A stretch of 6,705 nucleotides of DNA from GCA-002282575 sp964493995 (GCA_964493995.1 CAZBQD010000062.1:1-6705), one strand, 5' to 3'; positions 1 to 6,386 are shown, counted from the first letter of the stretch. The notes: a model not told the origin generated them from the sequence alone. Numbers and translations are program-made.

Positions 1-1
1 C

Positions 2-7
2 TATAAT
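2..7 (+). promoter_or_regulatory. -10 element of the tRNA cluster promoter
   Basis: A perfect TATAAT lies 13 nt before the first base of the tRNA-Ala gene. Transcription would begin around position 13-14 and leave a leader of about 7 nt for RNase P to remove. The -35 box would be outside the window, so only half of the promoter can be seen. The placement fits a dedicated promoter for the five-gene tRNA cluster. Confidence 0.55.
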
Positions 8-20
8 TTGAAAAATCTTA

Positions 21-96
<76 letters not shown>

Positions 97-156
97 AGAG
101 TGCCTAAGATAAAAACAAGTTAGTCTGTCACAAGCAGTCTAATAAGTTGACACCAA

Positions 157-232
157 GTCCCCATCGTCTAGAGGCCTAGGACATCGCCCTTTCACGGCGG
201 TAACCGGGGTTCGAATCCCCGTGGGGACGCCA
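157..232 (+). tRNA. tRNA-Glu (anticodon TTC), copy 1
   Basis: This is a 76-nt tRNA with acceptor GTCCCCA/TGGGGAC, discriminator G and encoded CCA. The anticodon stem CCGC-type arm carries the loop CTTTCAC with anticodon TTC, and the T arm reads CCGGGGTTCGAATCCCCG. Only one base separates it from the following tRNA-Gly, so both must be processed from one precursor. It is identical to the copy at 361-436. Confidence 0.97.
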
Positions 233-233
233 A

Positions 234-309
234 GCGGGATTAGCTCAGTTGGTAGAGCATAACCTTGCCAAGGTTAGGGTCGAGAGTTCGAGTCTCTTAT
301 CCCGCTCCA
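234..309 (+). tRNA. tRNA-Gly (anticodon GCC), copy 1
   Basis: This is a 76-nt tRNA with acceptor GCGGGAT/ATCCCGC, discriminator T and encoded CCA. The anticodon stem TAACC/GGTTA encloses the loop TTGCCAA with anticodon GCC, and the T arm carries GTTCGAGTC. It sits 1 nt behind tRNA-Glu copy 1 and is identical to the copy at 438-513. Confidence 0.97.
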
Positions 310-311
310 AA

Positions 312-332
312 TATTTCTTTACCGAAGAAATA
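312..332 (+). other. AT-rich hairpin between the two tRNA pairs
   Basis: In the 51-nt spacer between Gly copy 1 and Glu copy 2, TATTTCTT (312-319) and AAGAAATA (325-332) form a perfect 8-bp inverted repeat around the 5-nt loop TACCG. No T-run follows, so it is not a standard terminator. A processing hairpin in the tRNA precursor, or chance in AT-rich sequence, are the two readings. Confidence 0.4.
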
Positions 333-360
333 GATCACAATTTGTTACAAAAAGTTCTAA

Positions 361-436
361 GTCCCCATCGTCTAGAGGCCTAGGACATCGCCCTTTCACG
401 GCGGTAACCGGGGTTCGAATCCCCGTGGGGACGCCA
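361..436 (+). tRNA. tRNA-Glu (anticodon TTC), copy 2
   Basis: This gene is base-for-base the same as the tRNA-Glu at 157-232, with acceptor GTCCCCA/TGGGGAC, anticodon TTC and encoded CCA. It is again followed after one base (A) by tRNA-Gly. The duplication adds gene dosage for Glu(TTC), which reads both GAA and GAG. Confidence 0.97.
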
Positions 437-437
437 A

Positions 438-513
438 GCGGGATTAGCTCAGTTGGTAGAGCATAACCTTGCCAAGGTTAGGGTCGAGAGTTCGAGTCTC
501 TTATCCCGCTCCA
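438..513 (+). tRNA. tRNA-Gly (anticodon GCC), copy 2
   Basis: This gene is identical to the tRNA-Gly at 234-309, with acceptor GCGGGAT/ATCCCGC, anticodon GCC and encoded CCA. It is the last gene of the cluster. No strong terminator follows. The best candidate is a short bulged stem at about 537-552 followed by an AT-rich stretch. Confidence 0.97.
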
Positions 514-613
514 ATCTCAATACTTCAAATCACCATACGAAGTTTCTTGCGTCTTATTATATTTCTATCTCATTATTTTCTTGAAAATTAACGTCCATCA
601 TCTGTCTTTGCGC

Positions 614-622
614 TGGTAAAAT
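614..622 (+). promoter_or_regulatory. Candidate extended -10 promoter for waaC
   Basis: TGGTAAAAT at 614-622 matches the extended -10 pattern (TGn followed by a 5/6 match to TATAAT). It would start transcription about 30 nt before the waaC ATG. No good -35 box is present at the right distance (TCCATC at 594-599 is poor), which is tolerable for extended -10 promoters. The rest of the 514-658 gap is AT-rich, with no ORF or RNA gene I can recognise. A weaker alternative is TTGCGC (608-613) with TATTGT (631-636). Confidence 0.35.
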
Positions 623-658
623 AGGCACACTATTGTTTGATGAGTCATTGCTGAGTTT

Positions 659-1702
659 ATGCGCGTTCTAATCATTAAAACATCGTCACTCGGCGATATC
701 ATTCATACCTATCCCGCGTTAACCGATGCACTGCGAGCGATGCCCGATATTCGCTTCGATTGGTTGGTCGAAGAAAGCTTTGTTGATCTTCCCCTATTGC
801 ATCCCGCTGTGGATGAGGTGATTGCTTTGCCTTGGCGTCGCTTACGAAAACGACTCTTTTCACTGGATACGTGGCGAGAATTGGCTGCTTTGCGTCGTCG
901 TTTACAATCTAAACACTATGATGTGGTGATTGATGCGCAAGGATTATTAAAAAGTGCGATCTGGACGCGATTGGTTAAAGCCCCCATTCATGGTTTGGCA
1001 TCAGACAGCGCGCGCGAGCCTTTAGCCAGTCATTTCTATCAGTTCACCCATTCGGTTGCTTGGGGACAGCACGCCATTAGGCGTGTGCGCGAGTTATTTG
1101 CCAAAGCTTTAGCCTATCCCTTGCCCAATATGGATGAAACTGATTTCCATATTGCGCCCAAATTACGTGTGATTTCATCTGAACAGCCCTGCTATTGGGT
1201 CTTTGCTCATGCCACCACTTGGGAAAGTAAGCACTGGCCAGAAGCCTACTGGCAAGCGCTGATCTTATTTGCGAGGCAGCAACAGCGTCAAGTGTTACTG
1301 CCTTGGGGTAACGACGAGGAGCGCGAAAGAGCGGAACGGTTAGCCAGATTAACCCAACACGTTGAGGTCTTGCCGAAAATGGACTTGGCCGCCATGACAC
1401 GCGTGTTGGCAGGTGCTGAGTGTGTGGTGGGCGTGGATACAGGATTGACGCATTTAGCGGCCGCCTTACATCGACCCGTTGTGGCCATTTATGGGGCGAC
1501 TGAACCGGGGTTAACGGGCGTGATTGGCCCCAAAGCCAAGGTGTTGCAGGCTAAGTTTCCCTGTGCGCCTTGTATGCGAGAGCGTTGTATTGAATTAACA
1601 GATCAACAGACGATACCGCCCTGTTATGAAAAAGATATGTCGGTGCAACGTGTGAGCGAGGCTATTAAAAATCTCTTAGATGCAGCTTCTCATGCAAAAT
1701 AA
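659..1702 (+). CDS. waaC: Lipopolysaccharide heptosyltransferase I (WaaC)
   Basis: This GT9-family enzyme transfers L-glycero-D-manno-heptose from the ADP-sugar to the first Kdo of the LPS inner core, at the cytoplasmic face of the inner membrane. The 347-residue protein opens with the WaaC signature KTSSLGDIIHTYPALTD; Asp13 corresponds to the catalytic Asp known in E. coli WaaC. FAHATTWESKHWPEAYW (182-198) carries the conserved Lys191, and GVDTGLTHLAAAL (258-270) followed by YGATEPG is the ADP-heptose site. It is slightly longer than E. coli WaaC because of a C-terminal part with four cysteines (302, 305, 310, 322). The ATG at 659 is the only sensible start: an ATG at 640 runs into a stop after four codons, and the Shine-Dalgarno sequence is weak. 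The 3' end overlaps the next gene by up to 23 nt, so the two are probably translated in a coupled way. Confidence 0.95.
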   Translation: MRVLIIKTSSLGDIIHTYPALTDALRAMPDIRFDWLVEESFVDLPLLHPAVDEVIALPWRRLRKRLFSLDTWRELAALRRRLQSKHYDVVIDAQGLLKSAIWTRLVKAPIHGLASDSAREPLASHFYQFTHSVAWGQHAIRRVRELFAKALAYPLPNMDETDFHIAPKLRVISSEQPCYWVFAHATTWESKHWPEAYWQALILFARQQQRQVLLPWGNDEERERAERLARLTQHVEVLPKMDLAAMTRVLAGAECVVGVDTGLTHLAAALHRPVVAIYGATEPGLTGVIGPKAKVLQAKFPCAPCMRERCIELTDQQTIPPCYEKDMSVQRVSEAIKNLLDAASHAK

Positions 1703-4553
1703 TTGGCTTACTTTATTGCGCGAGTTGGGTTTTAAGGGCGATGTAGATGCCAGTTTAGGGGCGCGTCAGCGTTACGCTACCGACGCCTCTGTCTTTGAGC
1801 AGCTTCCTCAACTTATCTGTTGGCCTCGAAATGTTAAAGATATGCAGGCCTTAGTGCGATTTTCCCAGCAAGTTTCATTACCCATCACCATGCGCGGTGC
1901 AGGAACGTCTTTGGCGGGTCAGGCCATTGGTGATGGTATCATTGTTGATTCTACACGTTATCTGAACCGTATCTTGGCATTAGACAGTGAAGCGCAAACG
2001 GTGACGGTTGAACCGGGTGTGGTGCTGGATGAGCTAAACGCTCAGTTGAAAGCACATGGGCTATGGCTGGCTTTGGATACCTCAACCGCTAACCGTTGTG
2101 TCATGGGTGGAGTCGTTGGTAATAACTCCTGCGGTGCTTATTCCGTTGCTTATGGCACACCACGCGATCAAATTATATCGGTCGATGCGGTGTTAAGCGA
2201 TGCTCAGTTGGTTAGATTTGCTGAGTTAACGGAAGCTGAGTTTGCGCATAAGTTGTCTCAAAATACCATTGAGGGTGCGGTTTATCGCTGTGTCGATGAC
2301 ATCTGTCGGTATGGCAAAGCAGATATGGCAGAAGCCTATCCTGATGCCAGCATCATTCGTCGTAATACCGGCTATGCCTTGGATGTGTTGGCTCAGCAAC
2401 CCCGTTGGCAAGTAGAAGGCGGCACGGCTAATCTCGCCCCGTTAATTTGTGGTTCAGAAGGAACCCTAGCGCTGGTGAGCGCTGTCACCTTTCGCTTACA
2501 GTCTTTGCCGTTGCATCGTGCCTTGGTGGTGGTACAGTTTGATGATGTGTTTGCGGCTCTGGATGCCACGCCAAGCTTGCTGACGGTTAACCCGATTGCC
2601 GTTGAATTAATTGACGCCCCCACCATGGCGGGCAGTAAAGGTCATACGGGTTTTGAGCGTTTTCGTTTTTGGTTAGCGGGAGAGCCAGAAGCCGTACAGG
2701 TGGTTGAATTAGCGGCAGACAGTGAAGCCGAACTCAATGATAAGATTGCCTTCACCACTCAGTTAGCGAGCAAGCTAGCGCATGCCTATGATGTGCGCTC
2801 CTTACGTGGGGCGGATATGGCCGCTGTTTGGCAGGTGCGTAAAGCGGGACTGGGTTTGTTAATGGGCAAAGTCGGTAAGCGTAAAGCGGTGGCGGTTATT
2901 GAAGATGCCGCTGTACCCGTGACGTCGCTCAGTGCGTTTATGCGCGATATTCGTGCGCTGATGGCTGAATTAGGGGTGAATTGTATTTACTACGGTCACG
3001 CTTCGGTGGGATTGATACATTTGCGTCCCGAATTAGACTTAACCCTAGCGCAAGACAAACGTCGATTTGTGCAGATTGCACAGCGCGTTTCACGCTTGGT
3101 TAAACACTATAAAGGCGCTTTATCGGGTGAGCATGGTGATGGTCGATTACGTGGCCCGTTTTTGCGAGAACAACTTGGAGAAACTGTCTATAACTATTGT
3201 GTCGAATTAAAACGTGCCTTTGATCCACATGGTTTATTTAATCCGCAACGCATTATTTCTAACCTTTCTATTGATAGCGATTGGCGGCAATCGGTTGCCG
3301 ATGTCGCATTAGCGACTGGTTTCGATTGGTCGAGTGAGGCGGGTTTTGGTGCCAGTGTCGAAAAATGTAATGGGGCGGGGGCGTGTCGTCAGTCGGTGGG
3401 GGCTATGTGTCCTTCTTTTCAAGCAACGCAAGATGATGAACATTCAACACGGGGTCGCGCTAACCTATTGCGTTTTGCTTTGCAATCGACCGATCCGCAG
3501 CAAGCCCTGTCAGGGCAACAACTTGCCGACGCCTTAGCCAGCTGTTTGTCGTGTAAGGCTTGTAAGTCAGAATGCCCTGCTAGTGTCGATATGAGTCGAT
3601 TGAAATCAGAAGTACTTTATCAGCAACAGCTCACCGAAGGTGTTAATTGGAAACTGCGTTTAGTGCGTCATTATCATCAGCTGTTGCCGTTTCTGAACAA
3701 AACCCGCTTTTTGATTAAGAGTGTCAATGCAGTCACTGGGTTTAAACGTAAGCTTCCTCAAGCGGATGGCAAAGATGCAAAACAGTGGTGGCAAACTCAG
3801 GGTCATCTTCTGAATCCCAAGTCCACAGAGACAGTTGTTGTACTGGTGGATATTTACAGTCGTTGGCTACATACCCTACAAACACAGGCAACGCTGCGTG
3901 TTTTACAAAAAATGGGTTATGCGGTAGAACCGGTATGGCTGACTGAATCCTCCAGGCTACTGATTAGCCATGGTTTTTTAGCTGAAGCCAAACAGGTGTT
4001 AAGTTATCTTATCACACAGCATCAAGCAGTATTCCATTCCGCTAAAGCGATAGTTGGGATTGAACCCGCTGAGTTACTGGTATGGCGTGACGATGGAGTA
4101 GCATTAGTTGATGCTAAGCATCAGTCCCATCTTTCGAGTTGGCAAGCCAAGATTCTTCTTTTTGAAGAGGCGATGTTAGCGTTACAACCGGTTTCACCGA
4201 ACTGGCAATGGCCTGTTCTAAAGCAATCTGTGGCCATACAAATTCATTGTCATCAACGCAGTTTGGTGGGTATGGCGAAAACGCAGCAGGCTTTTGCGCT
4301 CATAGGGGTTGAGCCGAAAATGCTCAGTGATGGTTGTTGTGGTATGGCGGGCAGTTTTGGTTATCAACAACCCGACTTATCTGTCAAAATTGCGCAAAGA
4401 CAATTATTGCCTAGATTGGCTCAGCAAGAGAAGGCTACCCTAATTGTGGCAGCCGGTAGCAGTTGTCAGCAACAAATCATTGATTTAGCGGTCAAGCAAG
4501 CGATGCATCCAGCGGAAGTCTTTGCGCAGGCACTGGGAGTGGATAGCAAATAA
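1680..4553 (+). CDS. FAD/[4Fe-4S] D-2-hydroxyacid dehydrogenase (YdiJ/Dld-II-type FAD-linked oxidase)
   Basis: This 957-residue protein joins a flavin dehydrogenase to an iron-sulfur module and likely oxidises a D-2-hydroxyacid (D-lactate or D-2-hydroxyglutarate), passing electrons to a respiratory acceptor. In order: a PCMH-type FAD domain (RGAGTSLAGQ 72-81, GNNSCG 147-152, CGSEGTLAL 257-265); a FAD-oxidase C-terminal domain (YYGHASVGLIHLRP 437-450 and GEHGDGR 483-489, with likely active-site histidines); a ferredoxin-like region with Cys563/569/577 and a classical CxxCxxCxxxCP at 622-633; and a cysteine-rich CCG domain with HCH 856-858, DGCCGMAGSFG 884-894 and Cys929. GCCGMAG is typical of the YdiJ/Dld-II branch rather than GlcD/GlcF. 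Start choice is open: ATG 1680 or ATG 1692, both inside the end of waaC, neither with a good Shine-Dalgarno. Substrate cannot be decided from sequence; the membership of the family is firm. Confidence 0.9.
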   Translation: MQLLMQNNWLTLLRELGFKGDVDASLGARQRYATDASVFEQLPQLICWPRNVKDMQALVRFSQQVSLPITMRGAGTSLAGQAIGDGIIVDSTRYLNRILALDSEAQTVTVEPGVVLDELNAQLKAHGLWLALDTSTANRCVMGGVVGNNSCGAYSVAYGTPRDQIISVDAVLSDAQLVRFAELTEAEFAHKLSQNTIEGAVYRCVDDICRYGKADMAEAYPDASIIRRNTGYALDVLAQQPRWQVEGGTANLAPLICGSEGTLALVSAVTFRLQSLPLHRALVVVQFDDVFAALDATPSLLTVNPIAVELIDAPTMAGSKGHTGFERFRFWLAGEPEAVQVVELAADSEAELNDKIAFTTQLASKLAHAYDVRSLRGADMAAVWQVRKAGLGLLMGKVGKRKAVAVIEDAAVPVTSLSAFMRDIRALMAELGVNCIYYGHASVGLIHLRPELDLTLAQDKRRFVQIAQRVSRLVKHYKGALSGEHGDGRLRGPFLREQLGETVYNYCVELKRAFDPHGLFNPQRIISNLSIDSDWRQSVADVALATGFDWSSEAGFGASVEKCNGAGACRQSVGAMCPSFQATQDDEHSTRGRANLLRFALQSTDPQQALSGQQLADALASCLSCKACKSECPASVDMSRLKSEVLYQQQLTEGVNWKLRLVRHYHQLLPFLNKTRFLIKSVNAVTGFKRKLPQADGKDAKQWWQTQGHLLNPKSTETVVVLVDIYSRWLHTLQTQATLRVLQKMGYAVEPVWLTESSRLLISHGFLAEAKQVLSYLITQHQAVFHSAKAIVGIEPAELLVWRDDGVALVDAKHQSHLSSWQAKILLFEEAMLALQPVSPNWQWPVLKQSVAIQIHCHQRSLVGMAKTQQAFALIGVEPKMLSDGCCGMAGSFGYQQPDLSVKIAQRQLLPRLAQQEKATLIVAAGSSCQQQIIDLAVKQAMHPAEVFAQALGVDSK

Positions 4554-4581
4554 AAAAGACCGTTTTTACACGGTCTTTTTT
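4552..4581. terminator. Bidirectional rho-independent terminator between convergent units
   Basis: AAAAAAGACCG (4552-4562) and CGGTCTTTTTT (4571-4581) form a perfect 11-bp stem around an 8-nt loop (TTTTTACA). The arms end in an A-run on one side and a T-run on the other, so the element works for both strands. It ends the waaC-dehydrogenase unit and, from the other side, the unit that finishes with the H-NS-like gene. Its first two bases are the last two of the dehydrogenase stop codon TAA (4551-4553). Confidence 0.93.
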
Positions 4582-4605
4582 CTGTTTTATGTCGTTTTAA
4601 TAAAA

Positions 4606-4998
4606 TTAACGAATTAAAAACTCATCACGACTGCGTCCAACCGCTTCATAACGTTTAATCCATAACGGAGGTAAGCCACGGCCAGACCAAACATTGCTTT
4701 CATTGCCCGGGGCGGTATCGCGGTATTTAGGCGTTACCGGTTTGCTCGATTTTTCACGTGGTGTGCGCGTCACTTTACCAGCACCAAATTCAGCGATTAA
4801 GATGCGCATTAAATTGGCGGCATTTTTTTGCTGATGATCGGTTAATGAGGTTTGAATAAAATCGATAATGTCCGCAACCCAAGGAGTTTCTTTACTCAAT
4901 TGTGCGGCTTTTTTTTGATTTTCCAGTGCGATTAACTCTGCTTGCATTTGAGCTAATTTCTGTTGAATTTTTTGCATTTTTGTATCGATGTTAGCCAT
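4606..4998 (-). CDS. H-NS-family nucleoid-associated DNA-binding protein
   Basis: This is a small DNA-binding protein of the H-NS histone-like family, expected to oligomerise on AT-rich DNA and silence or organise it. From ATG 4998 it has 130 residues. An N-terminal coiled coil rich in Gln, Lys and Leu (about 1-34) serves dimerisation, a middle helical part spans about 38-72, and a basic linker leads to the C-terminal domain (PKYRD 90-94, WSGRGLPPLW 104-113, then GRSRDEFLI 121-129). The reading frame extends upstream to a GTG at 5037 (143 residues), but the ATG at 4998 starts the usual H-NS N-terminus and has a plausible GTGAG 7 nt before it. The DNA-contact loop reads RGL where E. coli H-NS has QGR. 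It stands 83 nt behind waaA on the same strand. Confidence 0.87.
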   Translation of the reverse strand: MANIDTKMQKIQQKLAQMQAELIALENQKKAAQLSKETPWVADIIDFIQTSLTDHQQKNAANLMRILIAEFGAGKVTRTPREKSSKPVTPKYRDTAPGNESNVWSGRGLPPLWIKRYEAVGRSRDEFLIR

Positions 4999-5063
4999 GA
5001 AGTTTCTCACTATGCGGTGGTTTATAAAGCTTGCCACGATAAGATAATACGCTATATTTTATT

Positions 5064-5069
5064 ATTATA
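5064..5069 (-). promoter_or_regulatory. Candidate -10 for the H-NS-like gene
   Basis: The 83-nt gap between waaA and the H-NS-like gene is very AT-rich and contains TATAAT on the - strand. There is no convincing -35 box 16-18 nt upstream. A second possibility is TATTAT at 5049-5044. A private promoter is likely for such a protein, but the exact element is uncertain. Confidence 0.3.
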
Positions 5070-5081
5070 ACGGTCTTTTTT

Positions 5082-6386
5082 TTAATTGGCTATATATTTT
5101 TCCAGTTCAGCTATAATTTTTTTTGTCGCGCCTTGTTGCTGTTGAAAATAAGCCTGAGCATTAAGTCCGATTTGTTCGCCTTGTTCGGGATGGTGATAGA
5201 GTTGAATGAGTTTTTCCGTTAAGATCACCTCATTTTCGACTTTAATGATACCATCGACCGATATTAATCCCTGTTCAATTTCACTAAAATTATGATTGTA
5301 AGGTCCCGTTATAATCGGTTTGGCAAGCGCTGCGGGTTCTAACAGATTATGTCCTCCCCATGGTACCAAACTTCCCCCAACAAAGCAGGCTCTAGCCACT
5401 TGGTAACAGGGCAGAAGTTGTCCGAGCGTATCCACCAGTAATACTTGCACTGATTCCGCTAAAGGTTGCTGGCTTTCATACCAAGTGCTCCAACGAATAG
5501 AGCGAATATTCATGGTTTCTAAATTGGCCGCTAAGGTGTCAAAGTAGCTAGGATGACGCGGCACGAGAATCAGTAAAGGGTTGCTTAAAGTCGATGACAA
5601 TCGATTATGTGCCTGAATGAGCGCTGTTTCTTCTCCCGCGTGAGTGCTGCCCGCTGTCCAAATCCAGCGTGATCCCAAGCGCGTTTTGAGGGCATCGCTC
5701 TGTGACATCAGTTGTGGCGACAGTGCTAAATCATATTTTATGTTACCTAAGGTATGACAAACTTCGGCTCTCACCCCTAACTCAATTAAGAGTGTGGCAT
5801 CAGTTTGGGTTTGTGCCGCCACTAAAGCGACTGGGTTTAATAATTGTTTGAGTAAAGGCTGTCCATATCGGGGATAATTTCGACGAGATGATTGTGATAA
5901 TCTGGCTTGAATAATAGCCACAGGTATGTGTCGATGATGGGCGGTCAGTAATAAATTAGGCCAAAATTCCGTTTCCATTAAGATCAGTAATTTGGGTTTT
6001 ACCGCATCAAATAGCCTACGTCTGAGCCAAGCATAATCTAAGGGTAAAAAACTGATGCTGACCCCGTCGAGTTGATATTGGCGTGCGGTGTTAATGGCGC
6101 TGCGATTGCCACCCGTAAAAAAAATAGGTTGCGCGGGATAACGTTGACGCAGTTGCTTAATCAGAATAAAAGCGGCTTGTGTTTCGCCTAAAGAAACAGC
6201 ATGAATCCAAATCGGAGCTTGTGTGAATTGCGGACGTTGAATCGTCCACAACTGCTGCCAGCAATACCAAGCATCGGTTGCATCGGGCGTTGCATTTTTT
6301 TTGGCACGACGGCAGCGTTTAATGCTGTAATAAACCCAAAGTGGCCACAACAGCCACATGAGTAATTGATAAATCCACAAACGCAC
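5082..6386 (-). CDS. waaA: 3-deoxy-D-manno-octulosonic acid (Kdo) transferase, WaaA/KdtA family, divergent
   Basis: WaaA moves Kdo from CMP-Kdo onto the lipid A precursor at the inner membrane. The 434-residue protein has the family layout: an N-terminal membrane anchor (WIYQLLMWLLWPLWVYY, 4-20), HAVSLGET (62-69) with the likely catalytic base Glu68, METEFWPN (137-144), NARLS-like QARLS (160-164), GNIKYDL (214-220), STHAGEE (247-253), LVPRHP (274-279) and GGSLVPWGGHNLLEPA (337-352) of the nucleotide-sugar domain. Two usual blocks are absent: the RRWxERxG stretch after the anchor, and TPTG in the loop at 91-98, which reads TGGNRSAI. The start is GTG at 6386; an in-frame stop two codons upstream rules out a longer form, and there is no Shine-Dalgarno. 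It lies 19 nt behind the deacylase gene. It may be the main Kdo transferase or a paralogue with another acceptor. Confidence 0.88.
   Translation of the reverse strand: MRLWIYQLLMWLLWPLWVYYSIKRCRRAKKNATPDATDAWYCWQQLWTIQRPQFTQAPIWIHAVSLGETQAAFILIKQLRQRYPAQPIFFTGGNRSAINTARQYQLDGVSISFLPLDYAWLRRRLFDAVKPKLLILMETEFWPNLLLTAHHRHIPVAIIQARLSQSSRRNYPRYGQPLLKQLLNPVALVAAQTQTDATLLIELGVRAEVCHTLGNIKYDLALSPQLMSQSDALKTRLGSRWIWTAGSTHAGEETALIQAHNRLSSTLSNPLLILVPRHPSYFDTLAANLETMNIRSIRWSTWYESQQPLAESVQVLLVDTLGQLLPCYQVARACFVGGSLVPWGGHNLLEPAALAKPIITGPYNHNFSEIEQGLISVDGIIKVENEVILTEKLIQLYHHPEQGEQIGLNAQAYFQQQQGATKKIIAELEKYIAN

Larger units (their letters stand above)
155..310 (+). repeat. Tandem duplicated tRNA-Glu/tRNA-Gly block, unit 1
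   Basis: Positions 155-310 are identical over 156 bp to positions 359-514. The units are offset by 204 bp. Identity stops within one or two bases of the tRNA ends: the spacers before the two units (97-154 and 311-358) are unrelated in sequence. This fits either an old tandem duplication kept uniform by gene conversion, or strong selection on the tRNA bodies alone. Confidence 0.9.
359..514 (+). repeat. Tandem duplicated tRNA-Glu/tRNA-Gly block, unit 2
   Basis: This is the second of two identical 156-bp units. It contains tRNA-Glu copy 2 and tRNA-Gly copy 2 plus the flanking A residues. Its partner is at 155-310. Confidence 0.9.

Noticed and set aside
147..152. TTGACA before tRNA-Glu copy 1, as a -35 box
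   Set aside because: The matching -10 would fall inside the tRNA at about 170-175, where the sequence is AGAGGC; no promoter fits.
537..553. Possible terminator of the tRNA cluster
   Set aside because: The stem (ACGAAG with CTTGCGT, one bulge, 3-nt loop) is short and the following stretch is only loosely T-rich, so I could not support it as a separate feature.
1077..1488. Two - strand open frames (1077-1400 and 1288-1488) inside waaC
   Set aside because: They lie fully inside a well-supported gene on the other strand and their translations show no domain or family pattern.
2226..2626. Two - strand open frames (2226-2411 and 2393-2626) inside the dehydrogenase gene
   Set aside because: They are antisense to the conserved FAD domain, short, and without recognisable protein features.
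3334..3537. Small + strand open frame of 67 codons
   Set aside because: It overlaps the iron-sulfur region of the dehydrogenase in another frame; its sequence is explained by the conserved motifs of the main frame.
4999..5037. N-terminal extension of the H-NS-like protein to a GTG start
   Set aside because: The extra 13 residues do not resemble an H-NS start, and the ATG at 4998 has a better placed ribosome binding site.
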